NCBI GenBank assembly: GCA_029265085.1
Contig: JAJUJY010000165.1
Span: forward strand, 1 to 8,932
Source of the DNA: Chloroflexota bacterium
GTDB taxonomy: Bacteria > Chloroflexota > Anaerolineae > Anaerolineales > Anaerolineaceae
Length of the DNA stretch: 8,932 nt
Reading direction: 5' to 3'
Every line of letters starts with the position of its first letter. Within the stretch, counting starts at the first letter, position 1. The notes beneath the pieces are model-generated. The model was not told where the DNA came from. It did not search any database and saw only the letters and a list, made by a program, of their open reading frames with translations. Shown here one piece after another: positions 6,369-8,932 of this stretch. The position numbers and the translations under genes are program-made.

Positions 6369-7043
6369 TCACTTCCGCTCGATAAAGCCCTTCTCCGGAG
6401 CCCATTCACACTTGCCGGGGAACTGGTACCAACAGTCACAGCAGATATTGCCATCGGCAAGCGTGCCAGAGCGGCGAAATGCGTTATCAAAATAGTGCGA
6501 AAATAGATAGTCCATGCGGCAGACCTGGGGGAACATCTCACGGTAGCCCAATTGATCAGCCAGTTTCAGCATGCCGCACTCGTAGATATTGATCCCAAAA
6601 GTGTGCTTGTCGATGTCCAGGTATTCAACGCGCCAATCAAATGGGTGGAGCGTGCCAGCTTTGCCTTGCTGCTCAGCGGTTTTTGCCTTGCGGCGAAATA
6701 CACCCAGGTACATGTTTTTCGCGAACCAGTGCAGCAGTGGTTTGGGAACGAATTTGACAAAGTCCTCGTTGATTTGCCAGATCATTTTCCCAGCGGCTTC
6801 CTGGTCCAGACCCAGGTCGCGCAGGGCCTGGTACCAGGAAAAATAACACGGCCCGTAATTGTAATTTAACGAGAAGATACTATCGCCAATATCAGGCACG
6901 TTTGGGAGCATATTTTCCAGCGACTGCTTGGATATCACTTGAAATTGCTGATATTTCTCATTCCCCAGCACCTTGCGGAGATTTGCCCTTCCGGTGAATG
7001 ACATTAATCGGAAGACCATGCGGATTTTTGTAGCTCGATTCAT
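6369..7043 (-). CDS. L-2-amino-thiazoline-4-carboxylic acid hydrolase family protein
   Basis: This 224-residue soluble protein resembles the ATC-hydrolase family (Pfam ATC_hydrolase). The founding Pseudomonas enzyme opens the ring of 2-amino-thiazoline-4-carboxylate on the way to L-cysteine, but most homologues have no tested activity. The family-like C-terminal block is clear: NIYECGMLKLADQLGY (152-167), the CRMDY motif (175-179), then SGTLADGNICCDCWYQF (192-208) with the TLA-x-G and CCD-like signature. Cysteines C156, C175, C201, C202 and C204 are candidates for catalysis or metal binding. No signal peptide or membrane span is seen. It begins 12 bp after the TetR stop, and AAGGAA overlapping that stop is its ribosome binding site, so the two form an operon. 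It may act on or modify the TetR ligand (inference). Family assignment is from motif memory. Confidence 0.72.
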   Translation of the reverse strand: MNRATKIRMVFRLMSFTGRANLRKVLGNEKYQQFQVISKQSLENMLPNVPDIGDSIFSLNYNYGPCYFSWYQALRDLGLDQEAAGKMIWQINEDFVKFVPKPLLHWFAKNMYLGVFRRKAKTAEQQGKAGTLHPFDWRVEYLDIDKHTFGINIYECGMLKLADQLGYREMFPQVCRMDYLFSHYFDNAFRRSGTLADGNICCDCWYQFPGKCEWAPEKGFIERK

Positions 7044-7055
7044 ACGGTGGTTCCT

Positions 7056-7658
7056 TTATTCAAGCGGTGAGATTCCCTCACGAATGAGGGTGTCGATGAA
7101 GCTGCCCATGATGCGCTCGAAATGCGGGGCAAGAGGTTCTTTTTCGTAACATAACATAAACATAGCCTGTAAATACATCAGCAGTACGTCGGGCGGCAGG
7201 GTAACGGTGATTTCATTTTGGGCGAGATAATCCATGACCTGCGCAAGATATTTCTGGTCATCCTGCAGGTGCGCCTGGATTGTCTCAGTATCGATGCTCC
7301 GGACAATATAATCCAGCTCGTCTTTGCGTAAAATGCGGAGCAGGTTATCCATATCGTCTGAAAGCACCAGGTTGACCAATGCCTGCCGGATCGTTGCGGG
7401 TGAAAGAGTGCTAGCCTTTTGCAAGGCTTGTAAGAAATCCTGTTTTAACTTGTTCTCCAGCCGTGTGTACAGATCAAAAAACAAGGCTTCTTTGGAAGGG
7501 TAAAACAGGTAGAATGCTCCGGTGGAGATGTTAGCCAATTTCGCCAGGCTTTCCACAGTGGTTTTGCGCACACCGGTGACTTTGAGAGCTTCCTTTGCGC
7601 CTGCGATTAATCTCCCGCGGATGCTGATCTGTTGTTCTGGCGAGAACCCTTTGGGCAT
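7056..7658 (-). CDS. TetR/AcrR family transcriptional regulator
   Basis: This 200-residue protein has an N-terminal TetR DNA-binding domain: a first helix near 14-29 and the helix-turn-helix TTVESLAKLANISTGAFYLF (33-52) followed by YPSKEALFFDLY, the usual TetR sequence. The C-terminal helical part (about 65-195) is the ligand and dimerisation domain and shows no recognisable specificity. The frame is open to an ATG at 7697, 13 codons earlier. I prefer ATG 7658 because AAGGA lies nine bases before it and because a near-consensus promoter places the transcript start near 7693, so the ATG at 7697 would not be in the mRNA. It is first in an operon with the ATC-hydrolase-like gene. A palindrome overlapping the predicted transcript start suggests autorepression. 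Confidence 0.93.
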   Translation of the reverse strand: MPKGFSPEQQISIRGRLIAGAKEALKVTGVRKTTVESLAKLANISTGAFYLFYPSKEALFFDLYTRLENKLKQDFLQALQKASTLSPATIRQALVNLVLSDDMDNLLRILRKDELDYIVRSIDTETIQAHLQDDQKYLAQVMDYLAQNEITVTLPPDVLLMYLQAMFMLCYEKEPLAPHFERIMGSFIDTLIREGISPLE

Positions 7659-7673
7659 GGGTTTTGATCCTTG

Positions 7674-7696
7674 TGAATAAAATATAAAATTATTCA
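7674..7696. promoter_or_regulatory. 23-bp palindrome, candidate TetR operator
   Basis: TGAATAA (7674-7680) and TTATTCA (7690-7696) are perfect inverted repeats around a 9-bp A/T-only spacer. The site covers the predicted transcription start of the tetR operon and lies just downstream of its -10 box, a position where a bound repressor would block the promoter. TetR-family dimers usually bind palindromes of about this size. The A/T richness raises the odds of a chance match. Confidence 0.45.
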
Positions 7697-7699
7697 TAT

Positions 7700-7728
7700 A
7701 TTCTAATACTGACAGTGGAAAATGTCAA
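7700..7728 (-). promoter_or_regulatory. Near-consensus sigma-70-type promoter of the tetR operon
   Basis: On the minus strand TTGACA (7728-7723) is a perfect -35 box, separated by 17 bp from TAGAAT (7705-7700), five of six -10 bases. The predicted start is near 7693. It drives tetR and the ATC-hydrolase-like gene and gives a leader of about 35 bases before ATG 7658. Confidence 0.7.
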
Positions 7729-7750
7729 AGGAAAGCAGATGGATAGAACG

Positions 7751-7850
7751 GTTGTCAGTTGTCAGAATCTGCAACCTGCGACCTGCAACCTGTAACCTAT
7801 AACCTGTCACCTGCAACCTGGTTTTTCCGGCTGATCGCTGACGGCTTTTT
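7751..7850 (+). repeat. Heptamer repeat mosaic (right copy)
   Basis: GTTGTCA occurs twice in tandem (7751, 7758), followed by GAATCTGC. Seven ACCTNNN-type units then run in perfect 7-bp register from 7774 to 7822 (ACCTGCG, ACCTGCA, ACCTGTA, ACCTATA, ACCTGTC, ACCTGCA, ACCTGGT). A T-run precedes GCTGATC (7830), GCTGACG (7837) and GCTTTTT (7844). The three families are in the same order and orientation as in the gap on the other side of the tetR operon. Positions 7816-7846 match 6318-6348 at 27 of 31 bases. The rest of the 7698-7892 gap holds the tetR promoter and a TACAAT box at 7877. Confidence 0.75.
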
Positions 7851-7892
7851 CCCTGCCGCCTGTCGTGTTTTACGAGTACAATAACGGTTAAC

Positions 7893-8932
7893 ATGAGCCG
7901 CCGTTCCTTGCTTTCCCGTTTGTACCTGACGTTGACCGCTTTGGAAGGTTTGTTGGCAGTTATTTCGATTTTTGCCACGCCTTCTGAACCTGATTCAGCC
8001 TGGTTGTTAGGTTATTCGAAAACCCGCATCGCGATCGGTGCGCTGGGTTTTCTTGCAGCCTTGCCCTGGTCAGGCGCAGCGTTTTTTGCCTGGTTGAGAC
8101 CGGTGCGCTTTGAAAGCGGTGTGCAGCGGTTGTTCACCTGGCTGGCCGGTAAAGACCATTTGCTGGTTATCACCCTGGGATTGGGCAGCGGCGTTCTGTT
8201 GGCCGCCTGGGGGACACTGTTCACCTGGCTGTTTATCCCGGCGGTGCTGCGCGGATTGATCGTCTGGGCAGGGCTGGCCTGTGCGCAGGGGCTGATTTTC
8301 CTGCGCTGGCAGGGAGGTGATTTATTCGCTAGAGAACGCATACCTGCCCGGCTGTTTGATTTTCCCCGCTGGCGCAGCCTGGATCGAACCCAACGCCGGA
8401 TCCTTGCTTTGTTGGCATTGATCGGTGTGCTGTATTTTGCTGGATTTGTCTTCCCGAATGCACAGTTCGCCGAAAACGAGCATGAACTGCTGGTGCACGG
8501 GGTTGACGAGCCGGTGATGTACCCGATCTTGATGCAGATGTTTGTGCGCGGAGAAACACCCCAGCAGAGCATGTATTACTTCTTCATATATGAAGATTAC
8601 CATTACGGCTTTCCGTTTTATTTCCTTTCTGTGCTGGTGCTTTTGCCGGTACAGCTTTTGAGTGGTGGAGCCGTGCGCGAATTTACCCAGATCAACATGC
8701 TGCTGCTGCGCCAGTTCATCAGTGTGCTGCCGGTGATTCTCACGGCGGGTGTGTTGGTCTATTTACAAACCCGTTTTCGTTCCTGGTGGAAGTCGCTGGC
8801 TTTGTTTGGGCTGCTGCTGGTGATCCCGGAAGTGTTCAATTACAATATCCGTTTCTGGCATCCGGATGGACTGACCGCCCTATGTGCTGCATTAACCCTC
8901 TTCTTCCTTGACCGCGACCGGCTGCGTTTTGG
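7893..8932 (+). CDS. GT-C fold (PMT/GT39-like) membrane glycosyltransferase, N-terminal part
   Basis: 346 codons are open from ATG 7893 to the window end. The product is strongly hydrophobic, with membrane spans near residues 12-28, 45-69, 88-113, 119-137, 169-187, 240-258, 272-291, 298-313 and 326-339. After the span at 169-187 a long outer loop holds HGVDEPVMYP (202-211), whose Asp205-Glu206 fits the acidic catalytic motif that GT-C enzymes carry after their first core span. GFPFYFLSVL (239-248) and FWHPDGLTAL (321-330) resemble the PLYF and RPD segments of PMT/ArnT-type proteins. Such enzymes move sugars from polyprenyl-phosphate donors to protein, lipid or glycan outside the membrane; donor and acceptor are unknown here. 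About 165 residues with four spans precede the usual core. There is no clear ribosome binding site. TACAAT at 7877-7882, without a good -35, would give an almost leaderless mRNA. Confidence 0.75.
   Translation, partial: MSRRSLLSRLYLTLTALEGLLAVISIFATPSEPDSAWLLGYSKTRIAIGALGFLAALPWSGAAFFAWLRPVRFESGVQRLFTWLAGKDHLLVITLGLGSGVLLAAWGTLFTWLFIPAVLRGLIVWAGLACAQGLIFLRWQGGDLFARERIPARLFDFPRWRSLDRTQRRILALLALIGVLYFAGFVFPNAQFAENEHELLVHGVDEPVMYPILMQMFVRGETPQQSMYYFFIYEDYHYGFPFYFLSVLVLLPVQLLSGGAVREFTQINMLLLRQFISVLPVILTAGVLVYLQTRFRSWWKSLALFGLLLVIPEVFNYNIRFWHPDGLTALCAALTLFFLDRDRLRF

Noticed and set aside
7751..7850. CRISPR array
   Set aside because: Repeat units are 7 bp and directly adjacent, with no 20-40 bp repeats, no spacers and no cas genes.
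6297..7850. Insertion sequence or composite transposon around the tetR operon
   Set aside because: The flanking repeats are direct, short and degenerate; no transposase, terminal inverted repeats or target-site duplication is visible.
7703..7978. Minus-strand 91-codon ORF across the right heptamer array
   Set aside because: Its middle is just the translated 7-bp repeat (RLQVTGYRLQV-like), it covers the tetR promoter region and the start of the GT-C gene, and it has no family resemblance.

Overview
The window carries eight protein genes (two cut by its edges) and several repeat-rich intergenic gaps. There are no rRNA, tRNA, CRISPR array or transposase genes. The sequence suggests a free-living bacterium of moderate GC content. 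The gene styles (HELGTP-type histidine kinase, TetR plus ATC-hydrolase-like pair, large GT-C membrane glycosyltransferase) and the intergenic heptanucleotide repeats would fit a Chloroflexota/Anaerolineae-type genome. That placement is inference and was not checked by search.

Left part (1-3662): a two-component system on the minus strand, an OmpR/PhoB-type response regulator followed with a 20-bp overlap by a membrane histidine kinase whose C-terminal end lies outside the window. It is divergent from a SulP/SLC26-type anion transporter with a C-terminal STAS domain. The shared control region (about 1840-2006) holds a tandem direct repeat with 11-bp period (TTAAG x2), the arrangement bound by PhoB/OmpR-type regulators. 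The layout suggests that the two-component system controls itself and the transporter.

Middle (3663-6002): a 186-bp gap with a perfect 9-bp hairpin, then a complete tex gene (RNA-binding transcription accessory protein with YqgF-like, HhH and S1 domains).

Right part (6003-8932): tex converges on a minus-strand operon of a TetR regulator (first) and an ATC-hydrolase-family protein (second). The operon has a near-consensus promoter (TTGACA, 17 bp, TAGAAT), a 23-bp palindrome at the predicted transcription start that could be the TetR operator, and a strong downstream hairpin with a U-rich tail. The two gaps flanking this operon (6003-6368 and 7723-7892) contain short tandem repeats, all with a 7-bp period, in several sequence families, and the families shared by both gaps are in the same order and orientation. 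The last gene, divergent from the operon, is the N-terminal part of a multi-pass GT-C (PMT/GT39-like) glycosyltransferase, cut by the window end.

The most unusual signal is the mosaic of heptamer repeats that brackets the TetR/ATC-hydrolase-like operon. No clearly new multi-gene defence or metabolic system is visible.
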